A DNA stretch of 64,000 bases from Armatimonadota bacterium (lineage in GTDB: Bacteria; Armatimonadota; Fimbriimonadia; Fimbriimonadales; Fimbriimonadaceae). Shown one piece after another: positions 33,241-42,699 of the stretch (positions within the stretch are counted from its first letter, which is position 1; every line of letters begins with the position of its first letter). The notes under the pieces were generated by a model. It was not told the origin of the DNA, ran no database searches, and worked only from the letters and a program-made list of their open reading frames with translations. Location of the stretch: NCBI GenBank assembly GCA_016223145.1, contig JACRPN010000009.1, positions 1 through 64,000 on the forward strand. Direction: 5' to 3'. Position numbers and translations under genes: made by a program.

Positions 33241-33597
33241 TTGAGGGTGGATTGCTATGAGATTTGGGTCAACCTCCAGCCTGGGGTCAAGGACTTGGAG
33301 TTTGTGGAGGCCGTCAATGTCTATCTCGGCTACCTGAAGGGCATAGGGAAGGTCGAGGCCTATCGGGTCCGTCGGCGCAAGCTTGGGTTTGGGCCGGAAT
33401 CGCTTGGCGAATGGAACATCACTATCGAGTGCGCCAGTCTCGCGCAACTCGACGAGGCGTTTCTGAGGGTCGCCACCCGTGAGAGCCAGATAGAAACGAT
33501 GCATGCGGCTGTGTTCAGCAAGGTCTGCGGCTTTAAGTCGGGGCTCTACAGGGACTTTCCGGACGAGGTTCGTGCCCGTTCGCATGGTGGCGCTTAG
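33241..33597 (+). CDS. DUF6614-like protein
   Basis: 118 residues matching from memory the DUF6614 pattern: YEIWVNLQPGVKDLEFVEAV, YLKGIGKVEAYRVRRRKLGF, GEWNITIECASLAQLDEAF, ending SGLYRDFPDE. The family is a small dimeric alpha/beta fold of unknown function. Start is either TTG 33241 or GTG 33247 (VDCYEIW); the latter fits homologs that begin with Met-Asp-x-Tyr. Both alternatives have weak ribosome sites. Confidence 0.75.
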   Translation: MRVDCYEIWVNLQPGVKDLEFVEAVNVYLGYLKGIGKVEAYRVRRRKLGFGPESLGEWNITIECASLAQLDEAFLRVATRESQIETMHAAVFSKVCGFKSGLYRDFPDEVRARSHGGA

Positions 33598-33619
33598 GGC
33601 CGCTGGGTAAAGTCTGGCC

Positions 33620-34573
33620 ATGATCGCACTCCTCTTTCCCGGCCAGGGTTCGCAGGCCGAGGGCATGGGAAAGGAACTCTTCGATGTGAGCGCCGCCGCC
33701 CGCGATGTGTTCTCCGAAGCCTCCGAGGCCGTGGGCCGCGACCTTCAGACGCTTTGCTTCACTGCAGACCTTGCCACCCTGTCCCAGACTCAAAACACCC
33801 AGATCGCCCTTTACGTGACGAGCATGGCAGCCCATGCAGCGCTCCTTGAGGCGGCCCCCGGGCTTAAGCTCTCCTATTGCGCAGGCCACAGCATCGGCGA
33901 ATATGCGGCGCTGACGACGGCAGGGATCGTCCCGCTGAGCGAAGGGGCCAAAATGGTCCAGCGACGGGGCGACCTGATGGGCTCAGCCGGATCCGAACGG
34001 CCAGGGAAGATGGCGGCGGTCCTTGGGTTGGAGAGGGACGCCGTTCAGACGCTTTGCGAAGACGCATCGGAGGGTTCCAGCATCGCCGTCGTGGCCAACG
34101 ACAACTGCCCGGGCCAACTCATCATTAGCGGCGACGCGGCGGCCATCGGCCGCGCGGCTGTGCTTGCCGCCGAGCGGAACGTCAAGTTCATGCCCTTGCC
34201 GGTCAGCGGCGCTTTCCACAGCCCTCTGATGCAAGCCCCCGCCGAGGCTCTGGGGGCTTTCCTAAGGGCGTTCTCGTTCGCTCCGGCCACTTCAGGCGTT
34301 CGCGTGGTCAGCAATGTGTCCGCTGCGCCTGTGGGCGATGAGGCGAGCTGGCCAGAGCTGCTTCAAGCCCAGTTGCTCAATCCAGTTCGTTGGACCGAAT
34401 CCATGCGGACAATGGTCTCGCTTGGAGTTGACACCTTCATCGAATGCGGCTCGAAGACGGTGTTGTCGGGGTTCGTCAAACGGATCGCGCCGGAGGCCAC
34501 GCGCCTCAACGTCGGCGACGCCGCATCGCTTCAGGCCACCGTCGAAGCCCTTCTCCAGGGAGCCACAGCATGA
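33620..34573 (+). CDS. fabD: Malonyl-CoA:ACP transacylase
   Basis: A 317-residue Fab[18 protein letters not shown] at the N terminus, the nucleophile elbow [10 protein letters not shown] (Ser), the oxyanion/Arg region [10 protein letters not shown], and catalytic His in GAFHSPLM. It loads malonyl groups onto acyl carrier protein for fatty acid synthesis. Its TGA overlaps the fabG ATG, so the two are translationally coupled. acpP and fabF/fabH are not in view. Confidence 0.96.
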   Translation: MIALLFPGQGSQAEGMGKELFDVSAAARDVFSEASEAVGRDLQTLCFTADLATLSQTQNTQIALYVTSMAAHAALLEAAPGLKLSYCAGHSIGEYAALTTAGIVPLSEGAKMVQRRGDLMGSAGSERPGKMAAVLGLERDAVQTLCEDASEGSSIAVVANDNCPGQLIISGDAAAIGRAAVLAAERNVKFMPLPVSGAFHSPLMQAPAEALGAFLRAFSFAPATSGVRVVSNVSAAPVGDEASWPELLQAQLLNPVRWTESMRTMVSLGVDTFIECGSKTVLSGFVKRIAPEATRLNVGDAASLQATVEALLQGATA

Positions 34574-35310
34574 CACTACAGGACCAAGTCGCCATCGTGA
34601 CGGGCGCCTCGCGCGGCATCGGACGCGCCATCGCCCTCCGTTTGGCTCAGGAAGGCGCCAAGGTCGCCTGCGTCGCCACCACGCTCGATGGCGCGAGCGC
34701 CACGGCCGAGGCTATCCGCGATGCTGGCGGGGCCGCCGAGCCGTTCGCTTGCGATGTTTCCGATGGCCACCAGGTCGACACGCTCTTTGCCGACGTCGTC
34801 GAGAAGCTTGGCGGCTGCGCGATTCTCGTCAACAACGCGGGCGTCACGCGCGACACCCTGATCCTTCGCATGAGCGAGGACGATTGGGACCGCGTGCTGT
34901 CGGTCAACCTCAAGGGCGCCTTCCTGACGATCCGTGCAGCTTCGAAGCTTATGATGCGCGCTCGCTACGGGCGAATCGTCAACATTTCCAGCATCATCGG
35001 GATCGGCGGCGGCAGCGGACAAGCCAACTATGCCGCGGCCAAAGCGGGCCTTATCGGCCTCACCAAGACCGTCGCCAAGGAGTTCGGCAGCCGCAATATC
35101 ACCTGCAACGCCGTTGCACCCGGATTCATCGAGACCGACATGACCGCCGACCTCCCGACGGAGTTCCGCGACTACGTCGTCAAAAACGCGCCTGCCGGCC
35201 GGCTGGGCTCTCCTGATGACGTGGCTTCCGCCGTCGCCTACCTCGCTTCACCTGGCTCAGCGTATGTCACTGGGCAGGTGCTGGTGGTCGACGGAGGACT
35301 CACGATGTAG
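34570..35310 (+). CDS. fabG: 3-oxoacyl-ACP reductase
   Basis: A 246-residue short-chain dehydrogenase. [17 protein letters not shown] (cofactor), [14 protein letters not shown] (typical of FabG), Ser in [17 protein letters not shown] (Tyr, Lys) and the C-terminal [15 protein letters not shown] identify FabG. It reduces 3-oxoacyl-ACP using NADPH. ATG 34570 overlaps the fabD stop. Confidence 0.95.
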   Translation: MTLQDQVAIVTGASRGIGRAIALRLAQEGAKVACVATTLDGASATAEAIRDAGGAAEPFACDVSDGHQVDTLFADVVEKLGGCAILVNNAGVTRDTLILRMSEDDWDRVLSVNLKGAFLTIRAASKLMMRARYGRIVNISSIIGIGGGSGQANYAAAKAGLIGLTKTVAKEFGSRNITCNAVAPGFIETDMTADLPTEFRDYVVKNAPAGRLGSPDDVASAVAYLASPGSAYVTGQVLVVDGGLTM

Positions 35311-35324
35311 CGCGCGTTGCCAAT

Positions 35325-35355
35325 GGACGCCGGCGGGCCATGCCAGCCGGCGTCC
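35325..35355. terminator. Hairpin between convergent fabG and PEP-CTERM gene
   Basis: A 10-bp perfect stem (GGACGCCGGC / GCCGGCGTCC) with an 11-nt loop, extended by TGCC/GGCA after three unpaired bases. There is no T run; it probably acts as a bidirectional terminator between the two convergent genes. Confidence 0.5.
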
Positions 35356-35389
35356 GGCAATCCGCTTGCCGACTGTTCAGTCCCTTGAC

Positions 35390-36043
35390 CTACTTTTGGT
35401 TCTTGCGGCTGCGCCTTCGGATCAAGCCGATCGCGCCCGCGACCAACACGCCCACCGTCGCAGGCTCCGGCACAGGGGCGATCTGAGCCTGGCCCTTGCT
35501 GCCCGTCGGCCTGAGGTAGCGGCTGTTGCCCGTCGGGTTCGTCGCAGCAGAGTAGTAGATCGTGGCTTGCGCCAGCACGGAGCTGGTCGAGCACTTGAAC
35601 GCGCCGTGCGAGAAATCAGGAGTCGCGCCACCGTTGGCCACGCCGTCATACAGCGCTTCCCAAATGGCGACCTGAAGGGCCGCACACTTGGAGTTGCTGG
35701 TGCCCGCCGCTGCGAAGAACGCCCGGCAGATCTTGCCGGCCATTTCCAGCCCGCCGCCCGCGCCAAACGTGTCCGTGCAGCTTACGTTGAAAGCGCTGCT
35801 CCCAACGTTGCGGTCGAGGTCCACGCAAAGCGAATAGAACGTCGTTCCCAGGCCGCAGCCATTCGTAGGGTCCTGGAACTTCAGCTTCCCAGCCGTCACG
35901 TTGTCGTTGCTATAGTTGTGGTTCGAGCCGTGGAATGTGACCTTCACGGTCTGGTGCCCGCCCATGCCATCGTAGGTGATGCCCGCCAAGGACGCGGCAG
36001 AAAGTGCCGAGATGCCAGCAAGCAAGATGATTGCCTTCTTCAT
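35390..36043 (-). CDS. PEP-CTERM exported protein, paralog 1
   Basis: A 217-residue protein: signal peptide (MKKAIILLAGISALSAASLA), a central domain with DGMGGHQTVKVTFHGSNHNY, CGLGTTFYSLCVDLDRNVG and VAIWEALYDGVANGG, and a PEP-CTERM tail (PVPEPATVGVLVAGAIGLIRRRSRK). The ATG at 36043 lies behind AAAGGAGGAA. It is about half identical to the gene at 36285, in tandem on the same strand, so a duplication. Exosortase-dependent surface anchoring is expected; the role is unknown. Confidence 0.88.
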   Translation of the reverse strand: MKKAIILLAGISALSAASLAGITYDGMGGHQTVKVTFHGSNHNYSNDNVTAGKLKFQDPTNGCGLGTTFYSLCVDLDRNVGSSAFNVSCTDTFGAGGGLEMAGKICRAFFAAAGTSNSKCAALQVAIWEALYDGVANGGATPDFSHGAFKCSTSSVLAQATIYYSAATNPTGNSRYLRPTGSKGQAQIAPVPEPATVGVLVAGAIGLIRRRSRKNQK

Positions 36044-36201
36044 GTCTTCCTCCTTTAGGTTCAAAGGCGGACCTAGATCCGCCATCGGGACGCAACGCCC
36101 CCAAAAGAGAAAGAAGCGGAGGCATGGTCTGTGCCATCCGGATCGGCTTGGAATAGAACTGGCAGAGTTCCCGGGCTATTCCTGTCCCACACGGACAGAT
36201 A

Positions 36202-36245
36202 ACGCACGTAGGCGCCGAGCTGATCTGCTCGGCGCCTACGTGCGT
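36202..36245. repeat. Large perfect hairpin between tandem PEP-CTERM paralogs
   Basis: Perfect 19-bp arms (36202-36220 and 36227-36245, ACGCACGTAGG...) around a TGATCT loop. It lies just downstream of paralog 2. No T run follows on either strand, so a terminator, RNA-stability or mobile palindrome role are all possible. Confidence 0.8.
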
Positions 36246-36284
36246 CTGGAGGCTGCGGCTGTGCAGCCTAACGGCTGCTGTTGC

Positions 36285-36929
36285 CTACTTTCGCTTTCGC
36301 CTCGTCGCGGCAAGGAGCCCCAAGCCCAGCACGGCAAATGAAGCGGGCTCTGGAACAGGGGTGATCTGCGCTTGCCCCCGCGAGCCTTGCGGCACGGGCT
36401 TCAGTAGCAGGCTGTTGCCGGTCGGGTTGCTGGCCGCCGCGTAATAGGCGGTTGCCTGAGCAAGGATCGACGCGCTCGAGCACTTGAAGGCGCCACTGGA
36501 GAAATCCGCGACGCCGCCGTTCGCCACGCCGTCATAGACCGCTTCCCAAACCGCCACCTGCAGTGCGGCGCTGTTGGCGCTGTTGTTGCCGGCGGCTGAA
36601 AAGAACGCCCGAGCGATCTTCCCCGCCATCTCGATGCCGCCCCCCATGCCAAAGGTGCTCTGGCAATCCACCGAGAAGAAATTGCCATCGAGATAGTGGT
36701 CGAGGTCCACACAGACCGTCTGGAAGCTCGTGCCAAGCCCGCACGCGTTTGTTGGGTCTTCAAACTTCAGCTTGCCTGCCGTTACGTTGCTGTCGTTCCA
36801 GGAGTTGTTGGACCCGTTGAACGTGATCTTCACGGTCTGGGTGGCGTAAAGGCCCACGTACTTGATGTCGGCAAAGCCAACGGCGGTGAGGATGGCGGCA
36901 AGAGCCGCAACAAAAGTGCCCCTTTTCAT
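36285..36929 (-). CDS. PEP-CTERM exported protein, paralog 2
   Basis: A 214-residue paralog of the preceding gene: signal peptide (MKRGTFVAALAAILTAVGFA), matching middle blocks (GLYATQTVKITFNGSNNSW, CGLGTSFQTVCVDLDHYL, VAVWEAVYDGVANGG) and tail PVPEPASFAVLGLGLLAATRRKRK. Paired cysteines are conserved between the two. ATG 36929 is preceded by AAAGGAAGA; the upstream in-frame start at 36989 adds nothing recognisable. The parental copy cannot be told from sequence alone. Confidence 0.88.
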   Translation of the reverse strand: MKRGTFVAALAAILTAVGFADIKYVGLYATQTVKITFNGSNNSWNDSNVTAGKLKFEDPTNACGLGTSFQTVCVDLDHYLDGNFFSVDCQSTFGMGGGIEMAGKIARAFFSAAGNNSANSAALQVAVWEAVYDGVANGGVADFSSGAFKCSSASILAQATAYYAAASNPTGNSLLLKPVPQGSRGQAQITPVPEPASFAVLGLGLLAATRRKRK

Positions 36930-37162
36930 AATGGTCTTCCTTTCAATTAGTTCAGCGCCAAGCGGCACTTGATTAATGATTGTCCTCAAGCCTGCAAAGT
37001 GTGACAGGGAGCGTCAATTATTCTCTCTGGGAAGCCACGACTGTCAGAATTGCCTGCCCAAGACTGCTCTTCTTCGATGACGACGCCACGGTGAGTTCAG
37101 TCCGACGTGCGCTGCAGCCCGCCAGTTGATGGAGGCGCACTACGATCAAGCTGGGCGGCCGC

Positions 37163-39203
37163 CTAGGCCCGATCGACCTTCTGCCAGGAAAGCTGGAGCA
37201 CACAGCCGCCGAATTCTTGGCAGTAGTGGACGACGATCTCGTGAGGGCCAGAGGACAGGTCAACAAGCGCTTCGTCCCCGGTCGCGCCATGATGGTTCCA
37301 GCGCGAGATGACCTCCTTGCTATCGACGAAAAGGCGAAAGCCGTCGTCGGAGAGGCTGGAGAACTTGTATTTGCCCGCCTCAAAGCGAATCTTCGTTGCG
37401 GCAACCAGCGCAAAGTAGCTGGTTCCGGTCCCCGGTGCGGGCTCCTTTCCGTATTCGATGGCCGGCAGCTTGCGCTGAATGCTGGCGAACACGGGTTTGG
37501 CTTGGAAGACCCGATTCCAGGCCGCCTCGTCGGCGTAGGCTGAGGCTTCGTTGCGGGGCCATTTGAACCATGCGCAGTACCAAGAGGCGTTGAGGAGCCT
37601 GCCCTTCAGGACCTGCGTCTTTGCGCCGCCCTTGAGGGCAACCGAATAGTCGCGGTACTCGCCCGAGTCACTGGAAGACGGCTTCGCGGTGAGCTTGACT
37701 GTTCGGCCAGAAGCCTTCATCTCCATCCACACGGGTGCGGTGACGGTGGCTTTGGCGTCGAGCAGGAAAAGCTCGATGGACCCGGAGTCCACTTGTTTCC
37801 AGGCCGCCAATCCTCCGCGGAAGTCGCGTGGGGCGAAGTCGGCGAACTGGATCCAATCCCAGCCGGTGGGGCCTTGCGTGTCTCGATAGAAAAACCTTTC
37901 CGCATTTCTTACGCCGGCTTTGGATGGGGACCGCATCAACGCGTACACGCGCTCGATCGCCTCTGTCCGATTGAAATCTATCATGCTTTTGAGCTTGTGA
38001 GGACGCTCAACCAGAGGCAGGTTTGGGGGCAAAGGAGCTTCATTCTTTTCCTTTCCAAGGGCATCTATGGAATCCCAAAGGCAATCCGCCGAGTTATCCA
38101 GGTTGACCGCCCAGCGGCTCCCCTTGATGGTATTGCGAATGATCTCGTGCCCTTGCGAAGGGTTCCTCCGCATCAGATCAGAGTTTGGGCTGCTCCAGAG
38201 GTGTATTGCGGTCCCGGCGTTATCTTCGAAGTAGTTGCCCTCGACTCGCGTTCCCTGGCCCTGTTCCAGTGCGAAGCCGTCGAACCTGTTCCGCTGGACC
38301 CAGTTCATAAATATGCTCAAACGCATTCGCCGTCGACCAGGAGCCGTCGTTGTAGGCGATCACATTGTCGTTGCAACTGCCGTCGAAGCCGAGGGTTTTG
38401 GGGTCGAAGTCGCCACCATTGCGATGATCGGACAGGAAGAACCCGTCGCCGGAATGGGTCAGCGAGTTGCCGACGATGAAGTTCCGATGGGACCCGTTCA
38501 CCACCACCAGCGCGGCCGAATCGCCTCCCCAACCGCCACCCCAGGGCCGGTTCACGAAGTCGCACTTGTTCCAGGAGGCGACGTTGTCCGAGGACCCGTA
38601 GAACCCGATCCCCCAGCCAGAGAGGAACGAAAAGTCGTTGCCGGAGACGTTACACTTCGACGAGTTGACGACCAGCGCGCCGTTTTGCGCCCCCGAACCA
38701 GAGCACCTGGCAACCTGAACACCCGAACACCTTTCCACCCAGATCCCCGCGCCGTAGCTTCGCCAAGCTTCCACGTTTCGCAGGTCGAGGAAGATGTTGA
38801 TCGGCTGCTCGCCGTTCATGATCCTCTGCGAGCGGCTGTAGCCCACGTCGCAGTTTTCGAGCTTGATTCCCCGCGAGTCTTCGACCCGGATGTTCCACCT
38901 GTAGCCGCGCACGGTGGCGTTTTTCAGGGTGACGTTCCGCGCGTTCTTGATGAGGATTCCCGTTCCCTCCACCTGGTCGAGCTTGGCCTTGTAGCCGCTC
39001 TCCGAGATCAGCCACGCGCCCTTGAAGTCCACGGTGAAGTCGTGGCCTGAGATCTGCACCACGCCGTTCCGGTTGGGGTCTGAGACATTGTAGGTTCCCG
39101 ATTTGAGGTTGGTAGAGGACTGAATCGCCACGTCGTCCCGCAAGAGCTGGCGGGGACCCTGGGGTGTCAACAGGAAGCCAACGAAAAAGAAGGCGCCGAC
39201 CAT
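37163..39203 (-). pseudogene. Secreted beta-helix/PA14-domain protein, frameshifted
   Basis: Two overlapping open frames together make one protein of about 675 residues. The first (39203 to about 38310) starts with a signal peptide (MVGAFFFVGFLL) and contains right-handed beta-helix repeats (VQISGHDFTVDFKG, ILIKNARNVTLKNATVRG, KLENCDVGYSRS, NFIVGNSLTHSGDGFF). The second continues the helix (NWVQRNRFDGFALEQ) and ends in a PA14-like domain (KYKFSSLSDDGFRLFVDSKE). The frames join if one base is dropped in the short T run at about 38310 (NAFEHI, then MNWVQRN). A recent mutation, a sequence error or a +1 slip are possible. Confidence 0.8.
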
Positions 39204-39271
39204 GTTCGGATTATGTCGATTCCTTCGATGGCCGACGCGGGAATCCGCTTCGCAGCGCCAGCAGGAGGACG

Positions 39272-40060
39272 TTACTTGGTTCGCTCAAGGCAAGCATAGG
39301 CGTTGTGCGCGTGGATGGACTCGAAGTTCTCCACCTCGATCCGGTACCACTTGATCCGCTCCTCGGCATTGAAGCGGAGCGCGACCTCGCGCACCACGTC
39401 CTCGACGAACCTCGGGGTGTCGTAGGCCTTCTCGGTCACCCACTTCTCGTCGGGCCTCTTGAGGAGCGGGTAAAGCTCGCAGGAGGCGGCGTCTTCGATC
39501 TGCCGGATGATCTCTTCAAGCCATATGTGCTTGCGGAATCTGACCTGTGCCGTCACGAGGCCGCGCTGGTTGTGGGCGCCGTAGTCGGCGATCTCCTTGC
39601 TGCAAGGGCACAGGGTGGTAATCGGCACCTGCACCTGCATCACGAAGTCCATCTTGCCGTCCTTTTCGGCGATAAACGTGCAGAGGTACTCCATCATGCT
39701 GGCCATTCCAGTGACTGGCGCAAGCTTCTCGATGAAGTAGGGGAATGTGACCTCGATATGCGCCTTCTCTGCGTTGAGGCGCTCGCGCAGAGCGTCCAGA
39801 ATCTCTGGAAGCCTCTTGGCGCTGACCTCGTGGCGGTGCGCGCTGAGCACCTCTATAAAGCGGCTCATGTGAGTGCCCTTGAACTGGTGTGGCAGGTCCA
39901 CGGTCAGCGTGAAATCGCCGATGGTGTGCTGCGTTTCGTTTTCGCGGTCCATCACGACGATGGGATACTTGACACCCCGAACGCCGACGCGGTCGATGGA
40001 AATGTTGCGGGTGTCGTGCGTGCTCTGGATGTCTGCCAGCGGCTTGTGCGTGTCGCTCAT
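39272..40060 (-). CDS. folE2: GTP cyclohydrolase FolE2 (type IB)
   Basis: A 262-residue FolE2: VGVRGVKYPIVVMDR, LPHQFKGTHMSRFIEVL, the metal-binding TLCPCSKEIADYGAHNQRG with its conserved Cys, and C-terminal FESIHAHNAYA. It makes 7,8-dihydroneopterin triphosphate, the entry to folate and to queuosine biosynthesis. queC and queE lie 23 kb away in this window. It stands as a single gene; ATG 40060. Confidence 0.94.
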   Translation of the reverse strand: MSDTHKPLADIQSTHDTRNISIDRVGVRGVKYPIVVMDRENETQHTIGDFTLTVDLPHQFKGTHMSRFIEVLSAHRHEVSAKRLPEILDALRERLNAEKAHIEVTFPYFIEKLAPVTGMASMMEYLCTFIAEKDGKMDFVMQVQVPITTLCPCSKEIADYGAHNQRGLVTAQVRFRKHIWLEEIIRQIEDAASCELYPLLKRPDEKWVTEKAYDTPRFVEDVVREVALRFNAEERIKWYRIEVENFESIHAHNAYACLERTK

Positions 40061-40095
40061 GGGTTTACCTTTGGGACTCAGCTTACTACGCCGCC

Positions 40096-40123
40096 ATAAC
40101 CGACAAGATTCTCTGTCGGTTAT
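40096..40123. terminator. Perfect 10-bp hairpin in mobA-folE2 gap
   Basis: ATAACCGACA and TGTCGGTTAT arms (40096-40105, 40114-40123) with an 8-nt loop, 25 nt after the mobA stop on the minus strand. The arm sequence resembles that of the hairpin at 55760-55801. No T run follows. Confidence 0.5.
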
Positions 40124-40147
40124 TTCTGGTTCCTCGGGGCGGATCGT

Positions 40148-40723
40148 TCAGGGAACCTGGTGGGGCGTGTCGAGGAGTCTGGCCCACTCCTCAGCAGTAT
40201 TGGCTCCTGCAAGCGCCGGAGGTTGAATCCCGGCCGAATGAAGCGCGGCCTCCGGGGCCTCGACGACCGGAAATTCCTTCAAGGCGGCCATGAGCGAACG
40301 AGTTCCCGACAAAAAAGACTGTCGGAAGATGGCGAAGCAGGAAGCTGGGTATAGGGCGCAAAGCGGCTGAAGCCTGCCCTTCAGGACGGGTGCGAGGGCC
40401 TTGCCTTCCTGCCGCAAGCTCCAGAGTTTGCGAAAATCCCCGGCGCTTGCGAGCGGAAGATCGCAGGAGCACACGAAGATCCAGTCGGCTGTTGGCTTAA
40501 GCCGTGCCAGAGCGGAGAGTGGGCCCTCGTAGTCCGAGGCGTCTTGCTGAAATGCGTGTCCCTCAAGGGGTTCGCGGCCCAACACCGTCACCTGGCCAAA
40601 GGCCTCCGCAAGCTCTCGAGCGAGTCGGACCGCCGCTTGCTCGCCGCCAACGAGGAGCCTGGACTTGTCGGCGCCCATTCTGCGGCTCGCGCCACCGGTG
40701 AGGAGTACCGCCTCGACCTCCAT
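40148..40723 (-). CDS. mobA: Molybdenum cofactor guanylyltransferase
   Basis: A 191-residue MobA-type nucleotidyltransferase: AVLLTGGASRRMGADKSRLL carries the GxxGxxGxDK-like GTP-binding loop, and CSCDLPLAS the metal-binding Asp. It adds GMP to molybdopterin. ATG 40723 (MEVEAVLL) is favoured over GTG 40729. No other molybdenum cofactor gene is seen in the window, so the related MobA-like NTP transferase role is not excluded. It follows the small membrane protein by 18 nt. Confidence 0.85.
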   Translation of the reverse strand: MEVEAVLLTGGASRRMGADKSRLLVGGEQAAVRLARELAEAFGQVTVLGREPLEGHAFQQDASDYEGPLSALARLKPTADWIFVCSCDLPLASAGDFRKLWSLRQEGKALAPVLKGRLQPLCALYPASCFAIFRQSFLSGTRSLMAALKEFPVVEAPEAALHSAGIQPPALAGANTAEEWARLLDTPHQVP

Positions 40724-40741
40724 GCGCACAAGGTACCTGGG

Positions 40742-41113
40742 CTACTTGTTTGGGTTCTTCCAGGTGACTTCGAAGTGGCCTTGCAAGACTCTATGTACGC
40801 CCAATTGGACTTCTTTGATGTCGAGCTTTCTCACCTGTACGCCACAAACTTCTTGGCTTGGCTCCTCCTCATCGAGCTCGACCGTCGCCGTCTCTTTGGC
40901 GCAGGAGATCTCCAAAGTAGGCGCAGGGTCCACCTGTGCGAACCAGATCTTAGCCCTGCCCCCGGCCACCACTAGCGAGCCGCCCAGGTTCAGCCTCACT
41001 TCTTGCGGACTCTTGGCAAAGTCGCCCAGCTTGAGCTGATAGGCGAGCAGCATCGGAAGGCCGATCCCTGCGGCCATCATGCCGATCAGATACACCCAGA
41101 TCTTCGTGCCCAT
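40742..41113 (-). CDS. Small membrane-anchored hypothetical protein
   Basis: 123 residues. An N-terminal membrane helix (IWVYLIGMMAAGIGLPMLLAY) precedes a soluble domain with GGSLVVAGGRAKIWFAQVDP and QEVCGVQVRKLDIKEVQLGV. No family recognised. It is read towards mobA and 18 nt from it. Confidence 0.7.
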   Translation of the reverse strand: MGTKIWVYLIGMMAAGIGLPMLLAYQLKLGDFAKSPQEVRLNLGGSLVVAGGRAKIWFAQVDPAPTLEISCAKETATVELDEEEPSQEVCGVQVRKLDIKEVQLGVHRVLQGHFEVTWKNPNK

Positions 41114-41255
41114 GACGTGTCCTGCGGGAAGTGTCGGTTCCGCTCGGGGCCTTCGCCACGGCGAAGTTGCGGGTTTGCGCGAGAGTCCCCTGTGAGCAGA
41201 TTGGGGTCACCAGCATCGGGGGCATTAGCCGCCGGGGTACAATCGGCTTCCGCGT

Positions 41256-41332
41256 CGGGATGTGGCTCAGCTTGGTAGAGCGCTCCTTTCGGGTGGGAGA
41301 GGTCGGCAGTTCGAATCTGCCCATCCCGACCA
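41256..41332 (+). tRNA. tRNA-Pro (anticodon CGG)
   Basis: A 77-nt cloverleaf: acceptor CGGGATG/CATCCCG, D arm GCTCAGCTTGGTAGAGC, anticodon stem CTCCT/GGGAG with loop TTCGGGT (anticodon CGG at 41290-41292), T arm GGCAGTTCGAATCTGCC, and encoded CCA. A TACAAT box at 41238 is a possible -10 element. Confidence 0.95.
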
Positions 41333-41370
41333 GTACTCTCCTCCCACGTTCCTGCTAAACTCCCAAGCCA

Positions 41371-42699
41371 ATGGGCGACGGTTCGTTGGCGCGTCTATTG
41401 GCCTCCATCCTGATCATCGTGGCGAGCGCCTTTTTCGTCGCCGCCGAATACAGCTTGGTGGGTTGCCGCAAGTCCAAGATGGAAGCCTTGGCGAGGCGCG
41501 GCAACAAGATGGCCAGGCGCGTGGTTGCTGCGCTGAACGATATGAACCGCCACATCGCTGGCGTTCAGATCTGCATCACGCTCTGCGGCATCGGGGCTGG
41601 CTCGGTCGCCGAGCCCTATGTCGCGGGCTTGCTCAACACGGCTCTTGGGGTCGAGGTCGGGCACAGCATCTGGATGACCGCCCTTTCTCTGCTGGTCGTC
41701 ACCTTCCTCATGGTGGTCATCGGCGAGCTGGTGCCGAAATACGTCGTCTTGCAAAGGACCGATCATCTGGCCCTGGTGGTCGTTCCACCGCTCAGCGTGC
41801 TCGTCGCCGCCCTGACACCCCTTATTTGGGTGATCGACCGAAGCGGCGCCGGCATCCTGCGGCTCTTCGGAATTCGAATTGACGAGAAGCGCTCGGAGGC
41901 GATTCCCAAAGAGGAGATGCTGCTCTTGCTCAAGGCGCAATCGGCCGAGGGAGTCCTCGAGGACGTCCATGCGAAGATGTTGGCCCGTGCCCTGCAGCTG
42001 GACAAACTCGACGCGAAGGACGTCATGGTCCACCGAATGGACATTCGGTGGCTCGACATCTCGCTTGGCCTGGAAGAACTGATCGACGGGCTGTCTCTCG
42101 TGCCGAACACGCGGATACCGGTTTGCCGTGGGGACGTGGACGACGTGGCGGGCGTTCTTTACATCCACGACTTTGTCCGGCACCTGAAGGACAAGCCGTT
42201 CGTTCTTGAGTCCATCCTTCGCCCCGTGGTGGTGGTGCCCGAGAACCTGACCCTTGACCGGATCGTGGAGCGGATGCAGGCGTCCCACACCCAAATCGTC
42301 ATCGTGGTGGACGAATACGGCGGCACTGCCGGGTTGGTGACGCTCGAAGACGTGGTCGAGGAGATTTTTGGTGAGATCGAGGACCGCATGGAGTTCGACC
42401 GGCCCCCGATCGAGGGCCATGCAGGGGGTCGGCTTTCCGCGCGCTCGGAGGTCCGATACGACGAGTTGATCGAGTGGCTTGGGATCGAGCTTCCGGACGC
42501 CCCTCCGACCGATACGCTCGCGCAGATCATGTCCGAGCGGCTGGGGCGTGTGCCTCGCCTTGGCGACACCGCCGACCTGGCCATCGGCGTCATGCGGGTG
42601 GAAAACATGGCGAGGCGGCGCATCACGCGCGTGTCGATCCAGCTTAGCGCTGAGACCCGGGGCGCCGTGCACCGCCTGGAGCTCTTTGACGGAAGCTAG
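41371..42699 (+). CDS. CNNM/HlyC family membrane protein (DUF21-CBS-CorC_HlyC)
   Basis: A 442-residue protein. An N-terminal DUF21 membrane domain with about four helices (LLASILIIVASAFFVAAEYSL; LVVTFLMVVIGELVPKYV) precedes two CBS repeats (DVMVHRMDIRWLDISLGLEE and the LRPVVVVPENLTLDRIVERM block) and a CorC_HlyC domain (HTQIVIVVDEYGGTAGLVTLEDVV, EIFGEIEDRME). Members are linked to Mg2+/Co2+ transport or resistance; older annotations say hemolysin. ATG 41371 lies 38 nt after the tRNA. Its end overlaps the convergent gmk by 4 nt. Confidence 0.92.
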   Translation: MGDGSLARLLASILIIVASAFFVAAEYSLVGCRKSKMEALARRGNKMARRVVAALNDMNRHIAGVQICITLCGIGAGSVAEPYVAGLLNTALGVEVGHSIWMTALSLLVVTFLMVVIGELVPKYVVLQRTDHLALVVVPPLSVLVAALTPLIWVIDRSGAGILRLFGIRIDEKRSEAIPKEEMLLLLKAQSAEGVLEDVHAKMLARALQLDKLDAKDVMVHRMDIRWLDISLGLEELIDGLSLVPNTRIPVCRGDVDDVAGVLYIHDFVRHLKDKPFVLESILRPVVVVPENLTLDRIVERMQASHTQIVIVVDEYGGTAGLVTLEDVVEEIFGEIEDRMEFDRPPIEGHAGGRLSARSEVRYDELIEWLGIELPDAPPTDTLAQIMSERLGRVPRLGDTADLAIGVMRVENMARRRITRVSIQLSAETRGAVHRLELFDGS

